DNA from: Planctomycetota bacterium | Lineage (GTDB): Bacteria; Planctomycetota; PUPC01; DSUN01 | Direction of reading: 5' to 3' | Length of the DNA: 35,466 bases | NCBI GenBank assembly: GCA_035384565.1 | Contig: DAOOIT010000059.1 | Span: forward strand, 1-35,466 | Shown: one piece after another, positions 23,365-30,606 of the stretch | Layout of the letters: each line of letters starts with the position of its first letter | Position numbering within the stretch: position 1 is the first letter of the stretch | The notes under the pieces: model-generated | What the model was told of the DNA's origin: nothing | The model's input: the letters and a program-made list of their open reading frames with translations, nothing else | Database searches by the model: none | Program-made: the position numbers and the translations under genes

Positions 23365-24606
23365 GTGAGAGCAGTGGAGCGCTGGGTGACGGTCCTGGTG
23401 GCCACGGCGGCGCTGGCGGGAACCTGCCTTGGAGGCGCGACGGGAGAGTGGCCCCAGTGGCGCGGGCCGAACCGCAACGGCCTCTCGGCCGAGACCGGCC
23501 TGCTCAAGCAGTAGCCCGACGGGGGGCCGAAGCTGCTGTGGACCGCCAAGGGGATCGGCGAGGGCTTCTCGACGGTGGCCGTGGCGGGCGGCCTGATCTA
23601 CACGGTGGGCAATGTGGGCGGCGACGCGCTGCTCACAGCGCTCGATCTGGCCGGCAAGACCCAGTGGCAGGTCAAGGTGGGACCCGCGCACAAGGTGGAC
23701 CATCCCGGCACGCGCAGCACGCCCACGGTGGACGGTGCTCTGCTCTACTACGAGAACCCCGATGGCACGCTCTCGTGCCTCGAGGCCAAGAGCGGCAAGC
23801 AGGTCTGGGCGCTCAACATCCTGGGGACTTTTGGCGGCCGCAACATCACCTGGGCGCTCGCCGAGTCGCCCCTCGTGGATGGCGAGCAGTTGATCGTCTG
23901 CCCCGGCGGCCCCGAGGCCGCGATGGTCGCACTCGACAAGAAGACCGGCAAGACCCTGTGGGTGTGCAAGGGCGCGGGCGACAACCCCGGCTATGCCTCG
24001 CCCATCGTCGTAGACTACCAGGGCCTGCGCCAGTATGTGACCATGACCTCTAACGCCGCCATCGGCGTCCACGCCAGGACCGGCGCCTTGCTGTGGCGCT
24101 TCGAGCATAAGACCTCGTACGACTGCAATATCCCCGACCCCATCTACGCCGACGGCCACGTGTTCATCAACAGCGGCTACGGCAGCGGCGGCGAGCTGCT
24201 CAAGCTCACAGTCGAGGGTGAGAAGTGCTCCGTCACGAAGGTCTGGGAGACCAAGGCCCTCGATAACCACCATGGCGGCATCGTCCTGGTCAATGGCTTC
24301 CTCTACGGCTCTACCCACCGCGGCAAATGGGTGTGCCTGGACTTCAAGACGGGCGCCGTGAAGTACACGGCCGACGGCGTGGGCAAGGGTTCGGTGACGT
24401 ATGCCGACGGCATGCTCTACACGTATAGCGAGCGCGGCGCCGTGGGCCTCGTGAAGGCCACGCCCGACGGGCACGACGTCGTCAGCCAATTCCGCGTGCC
24501 GGCCGGCGGCAAAGGCCCCAATTGGCCGCACCCCGTGGTGTGCGGGGGGCGCCTCTACCTGCGGCACGGCGACCTGTTGTTCGCCTACGACATCAAAGCG
24601 CAGTAG
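23365..24606 (+). pseudogene. PQQ-type beta-propeller protein interrupted by an in-frame TAG
   Basis: Reading from GTG 23365 (AAGGAG 7 bases upstream) gives a signal peptide (VTVLVATAALAGTCLGG), then EWPQWRGPNRNGLSAETGLLKQ, a stop TAG at 23512-23514 (codon 50), and the same frame continuing as PDGGPKLLWTAKGIGEGF to 24606. In relatives this position is Trp in a motif like LLKxWPxGGPKLLW, so a single TGG-to-TAG change explains it. The remaining 364 codons are intact and carry repeated propeller blades (GLIYTVGN, LTALDLAGKTQWQ, GKTLWVCKGAG, GFLYGSTHRGKWVCLD, VCGGRLYLRHGDLLFAYD). The product would be an exported PQQ-like/BamB-like propeller. It could be a recent pseudogene, a sequencing error or a suppressed stop. 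It shares a promoter region with the ceramidase operon and lies 18 bases before the FMN-binding gene. Confidence 0.8.
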
Positions 24607-24624
24607 CGCCCTGGAGCCCAGGCC

Positions 24625-25563
24625 ATGATCCCACGCATCCCCGTGCTCGCGTTGCTGCTGAGCCTGGCGGGCGCCACCGCCGGCGAGTCGAAGCTCGACG
24701 AGGCCCTCCGCACCCTCCGGGTGCCGCCCGCCTGGCTCGACGAGGTCCAGACCAACTACAACACGCAAACGCCGTGGAAGGACGCGCGCCTGCACATCCG
24801 CCAGCTCCTCGCCGAGGGCAAGAACCGCGAGGCCATCAAGCTCACCTACCTCTACCACGTCGTGCAGAAGAACGGCTCGGCCGACGGCCACGAGTACCCC
24901 ATGTACCTCTATCTCGGCGGCGAGCATGCCTGGGCGCTGAAGGTCTACGCCGAGCGCCTCGCGCCCAAGCCCAAGGGCGCCGTCTTCGAGTACAACGCCC
25001 TCGCCTCGCTGTACGCCCGATTCGGCGAGTACGCCAAGGCGATCCAGACGCTTCAGGACGGCCTCGCACACCTGCCCGACCCGCCGTGGGCGATCAACGG
25101 CCGGGCCAGCCTGAACGACAGGCTGGGCGACCTCTACGCCCAGATGGGCGACCTGGCGAAGGCCCGGCAGCACTACGAGGAGGCCATCCGCCTCTTCCCC
25201 ACCTCGGACCAGCCCTACGGCCGCCACCTGCTCCACCGCAACGCCGCCAAGGTGCAGGCCAAGCTCGACCTCATGAACCGCAAAGCCCTCGACATCAAGG
25301 CCCTCCAGGACGGCACCTACCGTGGCACCAGCCTGGGCTACGTCAAGGACGTGGTCGCCACGGTGAGGCTCGCGGGCGGGAAGATCGCCGACATCAGGCT
25401 CCAGCACGAGGAGAAGATTGACCTGGGCGCGACCAAGAGCGTGCCGAAGCAGATCCTCGAGCGCCAGGGCCTGGACGTGGACGCCGTCACCGGCGCCACG
25501 GTCACCACGCAGGCCATCGTCGAGGCCGTCTACCGCGCCCTCCAGCAGGCCGGGATGAAGTGA
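24625..25563 (+). CDS. Exported TPR protein with an FMN-binding (flavinylation) domain
   Basis: This 312-residue protein has a signal peptide (MIPRIPVLALLLSLAGATAG), TPR-like helices at about 50-195 (NALASLYARFGEYAKAIQTL and DRLGDLYAQMGDLAKARQHYEEAIRLFP are clear), and a C-terminal FMN_bind domain at about 229-308 (DGTYRGTSLGYVKD, TKSVPKQILERQ, VDAVTGATVTTQAI). The TGAT motif (289-292) matches the flavinylation site of RnfG/NqrC-type domains, with Thr292 the expected ester-linked FMN acceptor attached by ApbE. The role is an extracytoplasmic electron carrier. No apbE is in the window. It begins 18 bases after the PQQ-propeller gene, and the NapH-NapG-like polyferredoxin, its plausible partner, lies 2.3 kb downstream beyond the restriction cassette. 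Confidence 0.85.
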   Translation: MIPRIPVLALLLSLAGATAGESKLDEALRTLRVPPAWLDEVQTNYNTQTPWKDARLHIRQLLAEGKNREAIKLTYLYHVVQKNGSADGHEYPMYLYLGGEHAWALKVYAERLAPKPKGAVFEYNALASLYARFGEYAKAIQTLQDGLAHLPDPPWAINGRASLNDRLGDLYAQMGDLAKARQHYEEAIRLFPTSDQPYGRHLLHRNAAKVQAKLDLMNRKALDIKALQDGTYRGTSLGYVKDVVATVRLAGGKIADIRLQHEEKIDLGATKSVPKQILERQGLDVDAVTGATVTTQAIVEAVYRALQQAGMK

Positions 25564-25574
25564 GCGTCGCGCCG

Positions 25575-25603
25575 TTGACGCCGCCGGCAAACGGGGCTAC
25601 AAT
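25575..25603 (+). promoter_or_regulatory. Promoter of the restriction-modification cassette
   Basis: TTGACG (25575-25580), 17 bases, TACAAT (25598-25603). Predicted start near 25610, leader about 36 bases to GTG 25646. It shows the cassette carries its own transcription start. Confidence 0.65.
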
Positions 25604-25645
25604 GAGACTGGCCGCCCAACAGCGCATTACGAGGGTTGTGCTATC

Positions 25646-26668
25646 GTGAGTGCAATCCCAGTTCCCAATTCCGGCTGCGCCATGGGGCCGAGTGCAGATC
25701 GCGAGGTGTCGCGAGTGGCGGTCGAGTTCAACCACCGACGTCTCGTGGCGCGCGCCAGCGCGCGGCGCAGCAAGATGATCGCGTTCGGCTACTACGGCGG
25801 CAAGTTCTCCCATCTCGACTTCATCCTGCCATTGCTGCCCACGCACTTCACTCATTTCTGTGAACCGTTCGGCGGGTCCGCTGCTGTGCTGATCAACCGC
25901 CCGCCCGCTCCCGTTGAGACGTATAATGATCTCGACTCGGAGGTGACGAACTTCTTTCGCTGCCTTCGCGATCAAGGAGAGGAGTTGGTCAGGCTCATTA
26001 GCCTCACTCCTTTCTCTCGCGAAGAGTTGGTCAAGGCATGTACCCCGGAACCGTGCCTGAGTCCACTGGAGCGCGCGCGACGGTTCTTCGTACGGGCGCG
26101 CCAGACTCGCACCGGACTCGCCCAGACAAGCTCAGAGGGACGCTGGGCGCACTGTGTTCTTACGTCGCGTGCGGCAATGGCGGGGGCCGTGTCGCGATGG
26201 CTTGGAAGCGTAGAAGGCCTACCTCAGATCGTTCAGCGCTTCCAGCGTGTTCAGGTTGAGAACGCACCCGCTATCGAGGTTATCCGGCGCTACGACTCAC
26301 CAGAGACCCTCTTCTACTGCGACCCGCCCTATCCCCACGAGGCGCGCGGGGATGTGAAGGCGTACGGATTCGAGATGACCGACCGCGAACATGCGGAGCT
26401 GGCCGAGGTCCTGCGTGGGGTCCGTGGAGCGGCCGCCGTCTCCGGCTACCGCTGCTCACTCATGGACCGGCTCTACGATGGCTGGCGGCGCGTGGATGCA
26501 CCAACACGCCTCTGCAATTCCTCCAAAGGGGAACGCACCGAATCAGTCTGGCTGAACTACCCGCCTTTCACCTATCCAACTGCTGAAGGCACGGTGAAGG
26601 CCAGTGCCTCGTGCCTGTTCGAAAAGCGAATTCAGTACAAGGTGCGGAAGCGTGCCAAGAAAGAGTAG
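25646..26668 (+). CDS. D12-class (Dam-like) DNA adenine methyltransferase
   Basis: This 340-residue enzyme should transfer a methyl group from S-adenosylmethionine to N6 of adenine in the recognition site of the adjacent endonuclease. Motifs in order are FGYYGGK (47-53, the D12 N-terminal motif), CEPFGGSAAVL (72-82, SAM-binding motif I), YNDLDSEV (93-100) and DPPY (226-229, catalytic motif IV). The N-terminal stretch before residue 44 is an extension beyond the usual core, so a later start (ATG 25682 or 25777) is possible. GTG 25646 has GAGGG about 10 bases upstream and no better option has a clear ribosome site. It overlaps the restriction gene by 17 bases. GC content is visibly lower than in the flanking genes, consistent with acquisition. 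Confidence 0.88.
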   Translation: MSAIPVPNSGCAMGPSADREVSRVAVEFNHRRLVARASARRSKMIAFGYYGGKFSHLDFILPLLPTHFTHFCEPFGGSAAVLINRPPAPVETYNDLDSEVTNFFRCLRDQGEELVRLISLTPFSREELVKACTPEPCLSPLERARRFFVRARQTRTGLAQTSSEGRWAHCVLTSRAAMAGAVSRWLGSVEGLPQIVQRFQRVQVENAPAIEVIRRYDSPETLFYCDPPYPHEARGDVKAYGFEMTDREHAELAEVLRGVRGAAAVSGYRCSLMDRLYDGWRRVDAPTRLCNSSKGERTESVWLNYPPFTYPTAEGTVKASASCLFEKRIQYKVRKRAKKE

Positions 26669-27779
26669 CACGGAACCCACTCTCGATCTCGCGTGCGCGG
26701 CTGCGATTCTGAGGGATCAGTGGCACGTCGTTACAACCGCCGCGGCGCACGATGCCAGTCTCCGCTACGTCGCGGCTTCTCAAGCAGTGGATGCCATCCG
26801 CTCCTGTATCAATCACAGACAAGTTGCATACAGATTCTGCCTGCCCACCCAGCTCCTTGGGAAGCTCACGAACCCATCGCTCGACTGCCTACGTCTTCAG
26901 AGGAAGAAGGGCGACCTAGGTGACGTAACCGGTTGGGACGCCCGCAGCCTAGCGAGCAAAGTGGTTGCCCCCTTCAACCAAGAACAGGAGTGCATCCTCG
27001 GCGCATCGAGCGATCCCTATGTAGGGAACCCCATGCGCATTCCGCGCATGGTTCGGAATGACTCAAGCAAGAAGGATGTAGCGGGCTGGAACGTCTTGGT
27101 AGAGGTGCTCGAGCAGGTGGAATCGCGAGGCAGTCCTGAGTACACGTTGTCGATCTTCCGGCAGGTGCTTCTCGAGATGTTCCGCCGCCAACAGACTCTC
27201 CGCTTTTCCTACCCGCTGCCTCCACGTGTCAGCTTGGATGCTGCCCTGGCTCTCGGGCGTCAGTTTCTTGGCGAGAAGTCGGGTGGTGATCGTGCCCTCG
27301 CGCTCTGCGGGGCGCTGTTCGATGCCATTGGCAGCCATTTCGGTCTTTACGCGCGAGTGAACCGCGCCAGGATCAATGCCAGCGACGAGGCCATTGGCCA
27401 GGCAGCGGACCTGGAATGTGTGGATGCCGATGGCAAGGTTGTCATCGCCGTAGAGGTCAAAGATCGGATCTTGACTCTGGCGGACGTCGAGGGCACACTC
27501 CGCAAGTCGCGTCAACGCGCGATCAAGGATATCTTCTTCGCGGCAAGCGCGGTCCAGGCCGATCACAAGAGCGCCATCGAAGAACGAGTTGCCAAGGCAT
27601 TCGCTGGAGGCCAGAACCTGTACGTATTCGACTTCTTCGACCTGGCTCGAAGCGTGCTTGCCCTCGGTGGTGAAGCAATGCGAGCCACCTTCCTCCGCAA
27701 GATCGGTGAGCACCTGGACTCCTGGAATACGCAACCCGCCAATCGCCAAGCCTGGAAGCAGCTGCTTGAGTCGATATAG
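26652..27779 (+). CDS. Type II restriction endonuclease, probable SacI family
   Basis: This 375-residue protein follows the methyltransferase with a 17-base overlap. Its PD-(D/E)xK core is AADLECVDADGKVVIAVEVKDR, where Asp253 and Glu268-x-Lys270 are the metal-binding triad. The core is followed by TLADVEGTLRKSRQRAI. I recognise the overall pattern as the SacI-type endonuclease family, without certainty. SacI itself cuts GAGCTC, but specificity cannot be inferred here and the D12 adenine methylase partner would have to protect that site. The start is GTG 26652 (AAGG about 9 bases upstream) in preference to GTG 26604, which would lie deeper in the methylase gene. Codon usage is less GC-rich than its neighbours. 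Confidence 0.75.
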   Translation: MPRKSSTEPTLDLACAAAILRDQWHVVTTAAAHDASLRYVAASQAVDAIRSCINHRQVAYRFCLPTQLLGKLTNPSLDCLRLQRKKGDLGDVTGWDARSLASKVVAPFNQEQECILGASSDPYVGNPMRIPRMVRNDSSKKDVAGWNVLVEVLEQVESRGSPEYTLSIFRQVLLEMFRRQQTLRFSYPLPPRVSLDAALALGRQFLGEKSGGDRALALCGALFDAIGSHFGLYARVNRARINASDEAIGQAADLECVDADGKVVIAVEVKDRILTLADVEGTLRKSRQRAIKDIFFAASAVQADHKSAIEERVAKAFAGGQNLYVFDFFDLARSVLALGGEAMRATFLRKIGEHLDSWNTQPANRQAWKQLLESI

Positions 27780-27825
27780 GCAAGATGATAGCTGTGATGG
27801 CCTAGCTGGAGGGAGGCGGCGAGGG

Positions 27826-29535
27826 TTGTATGTCCCCCTCCGCCGGACTTGCCAGGCTTTGGCCTTCATGCTGTTCCTTGCCATCCTCCTCCATGTGGCC
27901 TGGCCGTACGGCGATCGGTTCTCGACGCGCCTCTTCGCCGACAAGGAGCGGGTGCCGGCCGAGCTGTTCCTGTGGCTCGACCCGCTGGCCTCGGCCGCGG
28001 CGGCGCTCGCGGGCCGTTGCGTGGGGGTGTTCCTGTTGTGGGCAGCGGGCATTCTGGCCGTCTCGCTCGTCCTGCCGCGCGTGTTCTGCTCGCACCTGTG
28101 CCCGCTGGGCGCGACGATTGACCTGGCCGACTGGGCCGTGGGCCGTCGGCTGAAGCGGCTGCATTTGCGCCGGCGCGGAGCCTGGGTCCATGCGAAGTAC
28201 TATGTGCTCGCGGCAGTTCTGGCGGCGGGAGCTTTCGGCGGCATGCTCGCCGGCTACGTGGCGGCGATCCCCGTGACGACGCGCGGCTACGTGTTCCTCC
28301 TCGCCCCGGCCCAGCTCGCGGCGATGAAACACGCGAGCATGGTGCGGCCGGTGTCGTGGGACTACTGGCTCTCGCTTGCGCTGTTCATGAGCATCATCGG
28401 GCTGGGGGTTCTCGGGCGGCGGTTCTGGTGCCGCACGCTGTGCCCGAGCGGGGCGCTCTTCTCGCTCGTCAGCCCGCTGCGGCTGCGCGAGCGACGGGTC
28501 ACGGCGGCGTGCATCGGGTGCGGCAAGTGCGTGAGGGCGTGCTCGTTCGACGCGATTCGGCCCGATTTCTCGACGCGGTCCGCCGAGTGCGCCTTCTGCC
28601 CCGACTGCGCCGCGGTCTGCCCGGTGGACGCCATCGAGTTCGCGTGGCGGCATCAAGGCCGTCGCGCCTCTTGTCATTCCGAGCAAAGCGAGGCGAAGTC
28701 GAGGAACCTCTCTGGGGGCGAGCGCACCGCAGGGGAGAATGCCGCGCGTGCGAAGGCCGGCCCCCCCGAAAGGTGCTTCGACAAGCTCAGCATGACAGAC
28801 GTGGGGTGCATCCCGCGCTCTCACGAGCCGGTTGACGGCGATCGCGGTGCCTGGCCCTATGACCCCAGCCTCTCGCGGCGCGCTCTCCTCGGGGCATCAG
28901 CCTCAGGCGCTTTGGCTGCCGTGGGCATCGCGGCCGGGCCGCGGCCCAAGCTGCTGCGCCCGCCCGGCAGCCTGCGCGAGGACCGGTTCCTTCAGCGCTG
29001 CGTGCGCTGCGGCCTGTGCCTGAAGGTCTGCCCCGGTCCCGTGCTGCATCCCGCGGGCCTCTCGGCCGGGCTCGAGGCGGTGTGGACGCCGGTCGCCGTG
29101 CCCTCGTGGGCGGGATGCCACCAGGACTGCAATTTCTGCGGCCAGGCCTGCCCCACGGGCGCGATTCGCGCGCTGCCCATTGCGGCGAAGCGGAAGACGC
29201 ACATGGGCCTGGCCGTGGTGAACCCGAAGACGTGTCTGCCGCACAGCGGGCGGCGCGACTGCCAGCTCTGCTACGACGAGTGCCGCGCGGCCGGTTACCA
29301 CGCCATCGAGATGCGCGAGATTCGCCTCGAGGTAGGCAACGTGCCCGAGGGCGTGATGTCGGCCGCGGAACTCGACGAGGCGAGCCGCATCCTCGCCCCG
29401 TTCGTCAAGCCCGAGGCCTGCGTGGGCTGCGGTCTGTGCGAGTACCGCTGCGGCGTGACCTGGGCCAAGCAGCAGCACCTGCTGGACTCCAGCGCCATCG
29501 TTGTGGTGGCGGAGAATGAAGACAGGCCCGCGTGA
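27826..29535 (+). CDS. NapH-NapG-like polyferredoxin fusion with six cysteine clusters
   Basis: This 569-residue membrane-bound electron-transfer protein starts at TTG 27826 (GGGAGG 9 bases upstream), giving LRRTCQALAFMLFLAILLHVAW, the usual opening of NapH/NosR-type proteins. Its first half has several membrane helices with two CxxxCP loops (CSHLCPLG, CRTLCPSG). A ferredoxin pair follows (CIGCGKCVRAC, CAFCPDCAAVC). Then comes a second half starting with an internal Tat-like signal (SRRALLGASASGALAAVG) and four more cysteine groups (CVRCGLCLKVC, CHQDCNFCGQAC, CQLCYDEC, CVGCGLCEYRC), as in NapG. Residues 283-324 are encoded by an inserted repeat. It could pass electrons from a membrane or cytosolic donor to extracytoplasmic acceptors such as the FMN protein at 24625-25563. 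Donor and acceptor are inferred. Confidence 0.87.
   Translation: MYVPLRRTCQALAFMLFLAILLHVAWPYGDRFSTRLFADKERVPAELFLWLDPLASAAAALAGRCVGVFLLWAAGILAVSLVLPRVFCSHLCPLGATIDLADWAVGRRLKRLHLRRRGAWVHAKYYVLAAVLAAGAFGGMLAGYVAAIPVTTRGYVFLLAPAQLAAMKHASMVRPVSWDYWLSLALFMSIIGLGVLGRRFWCRTLCPSGALFSLVSPLRLRERRVTAACIGCGKCVRACSFDAIRPDFSTRSAECAFCPDCAAVCPVDAIEFAWRHQGRRASCHSEQSEAKSRNLSGGERTAGENAARAKAGPPERCFDKLSMTDVGCIPRSHEPVDGDRGAWPYDPSLSRRALLGASASGALAAVGIAAGPRPKLLRPPGSLREDRFLQRCVRCGLCLKVCPGPVLHPAGLSAGLEAVWTPVAVPSWAGCHQDCNFCGQACPTGAIRALPIAAKRKTHMGLAVVNPKTCLPHSGRRDCQLCYDECRAAGYHAIEMREIRLEVGNVPEGVMSAAELDEASRILAPFVKPEACVGCGLCEYRCGVTWAKQQHLLDSSAIVVVAENEDRPA
28672..28797 (+). repeat. 126-bp dispersed-repeat element inserted in frame in the polyferredoxin gene
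   Basis: The ends TGTCATTCCGAGC (28672-28684) and the complement of TGTCATGCTGAGC (28785-28797) are inverted repeats with two mismatches. Length is exactly 42 codons and the first base is the first base of a codon, so the frame is kept. The encoded peptide (starting CHSEQSEAKSRNL, ending CFDKLSMT) is the familiar translation of a dispersed intergenic repeat seen in many unrelated bacterial genomes. It lies in the linker between the two halves of the protein. Confidence 0.75.
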
Positions 29536-29561
29536 GGCGACTGGAAGGCGAATACCCAACA

Positions 29562-29808
29562 CTCAACACCCAACGCTCAATAACCAGGCAAAAGAGGCCC
29601 TCTTGCATGGCCCCGTTGTGCGGCTTCGGCCACGGGTCTGTTTGCGTTCTCCTGCGTAGCGACAAGCGTCCTGCTTGTCGAGAACCACCGCAAGCGGGAC
29701 GCTTGCGGCTACGTTTGAGGCCCTGACCGATGCACCGTGGTTCTGGACACTGCAAGCTGATTCGCGGCCGGAGTAGTACTTGGACACTGATCATTGGGTG
29801 TTGGAGAT
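29562..29808. repeat. Inverted short repeats flanking MITE copy B
   Basis: A CAACAC/CCCAAC-rich stretch at about 29562-29583 and its approximate complement (TTGGGTGTTGGAGATTGG, about 29793-29810) bracket copy B. The match is imperfect. The whole gap 29536-29847 between the polyferredoxin and bioY stops holds only these and the MITE-like copy, no gene. Confidence 0.4.
29627..29771 (-). repeat. MITE-like repeat, copy B (145 bp)
   Basis: Reverse-oriented relative to copy A (13902-14040) and aligned with it almost end to end. Terminal inverted repeats are CCGGCCGCGAATCAGCTTGC at 29771-29752 and a weaker partner at 29627-29646. It keeps both internal hairpins: CCGCAAGCG/CGCTTGCGG and CGACAAGC/GCTTGTCG. 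It lies between two convergent genes. Copies share a run of about 30 identical bases around the second hairpin. Confidence 0.75.
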
Positions 29809-29847
29809 TGGTGATTCGATCGCGGGCTGACGCGGTTGTGCGTCGCA

Positions 29848-30432
29848 TCAGGGGAAGAGCGCGCGCAACCGCTTCTCGTAGCTACGGCACAGGGCGGCCG
29901 CAACGGCGATCTTGGCCGCTTCGACGGCGACAAAGGGCGTGATGCCGCGAGCAACGGCCGCGGGCACTCCGAAGCCGATGCCAAACGCCAGCCATGCGGC
30001 GCCGCAGGCGAGCAGCAGCGCGTCGCCCAGCGCCATCGCCAGCACAAGGCGGCCCAGGGACGGCGCGGCCGCGCGGCGCACCAGCGCGCCGATCACCCAC
30101 CCCGCCGCCACGAAGCCCACGAGATAGCCCGTTGTGGCACCCAGCCACTGGCCCGTGAAGATGGGCGCGCCCACCGCGCCGAGCGCGAGATAGGACGACA
30201 GGGCCACCGTGCCCAGCCGCGGCCCCAGCCCCGCGCCTGCGACCAGCACGAAAAACGTCTGAAGCGTGAACGGCACCTCGCTCAGCGGCGTGTAGAGGCG
30301 CACCTCGGCGGCGAGCGCCAGGCACGCCACCATCGCGCCCACCCCGATGGCCGCCACCGTGCGGCGATCGGCCACCACCTCGCGCGTCCACACCGAAGCC
30401 ACGGCGTTTGAACTGTTCACGGGCGGGAACAT
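29848..30432 (-). CDS. bioY: BioY-family biotin transporter S-component
   Basis: This 194-residue membrane protein has about six hydrophobic helices. BioY landmarks are LTxxSEVPFTLQTFFVLVAGAGLGPRLG (here VPFTLQTFFVLV), YLALGAVGAPIFTG and GYLVGFVAAGWVIGAL. It captures biotin for an ECF-type transporter or acts alone. No EcfA or EcfT gene is in the window. ATG 30432 is chosen because it follows the promoter and gives the normal BioY length of about 190. GAGG lies directly before it, so a GTG at 30420 with more spacing is an alternative. The frame extends further upstream to 30501 but that part runs into the promoter. Confidence 0.9.
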   Translation of the reverse strand: MFPPVNSSNAVASVWTREVVADRRTVAAIGVGAMVACLALAAEVRLYTPLSEVPFTLQTFFVLVAGAGLGPRLGTVALSSYLALGAVGAPIFTGQWLGATTGYLVGFVAAGWVIGALVRRAAAPSLGRLVLAMALGDALLLACGAAWLAFGIGFGVPAAVARGITPFVAVEAAKIAVAAALCRSYEKRLRALFP

Positions 30433-30485
30433 CCTCGCAACAGGGACCGGAGAGACTGATGCTTCATCGCAGCCGAACGCCCCAT

Positions 30486-30514
30486 AGGATACCCGTCCCA
30501 CGGGCGCGGGTCAA
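30486..30514 (-). promoter_or_regulatory. Promoter of bioY
   Basis: On the minus strand, TTGACC (30514-30509), 17 bases, TATCCT (30491-30486). Predicted start near 30479, leader about 47 bases. No BirA-type operator is recognisable. Confidence 0.55.
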
Positions 30515-30537
30515 GCGGGTCAGGTCGGCGACGGCCC

Positions 30538-30566
30538 GGCACCCCTTGCCGCCGGCGATGGGTGCC
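30538..30566. other. Short stem-loop downstream of the DUF6288-like gene
   Basis: GGCACCC (30538-30544) pairs with GGGTGCC (30560-30566). A second small stem, GCACA/TGTGC, lies at about 30577-30591. They lie after the stop of the leftward gene (30607), without a T-run, so a terminator role is possible but weak. Confidence 0.35.
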
Positions 30567-30606
30567 CGAAGACTCCGCACACGCTTTGTGCGCATCCGCG
30601 CTCGGG

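Noticed and set aside
23512..23514. TAG read as a sense codon genome-wide
   Set aside because: Other genes in the window end properly at TAG, so simple reassignment is unlikely.
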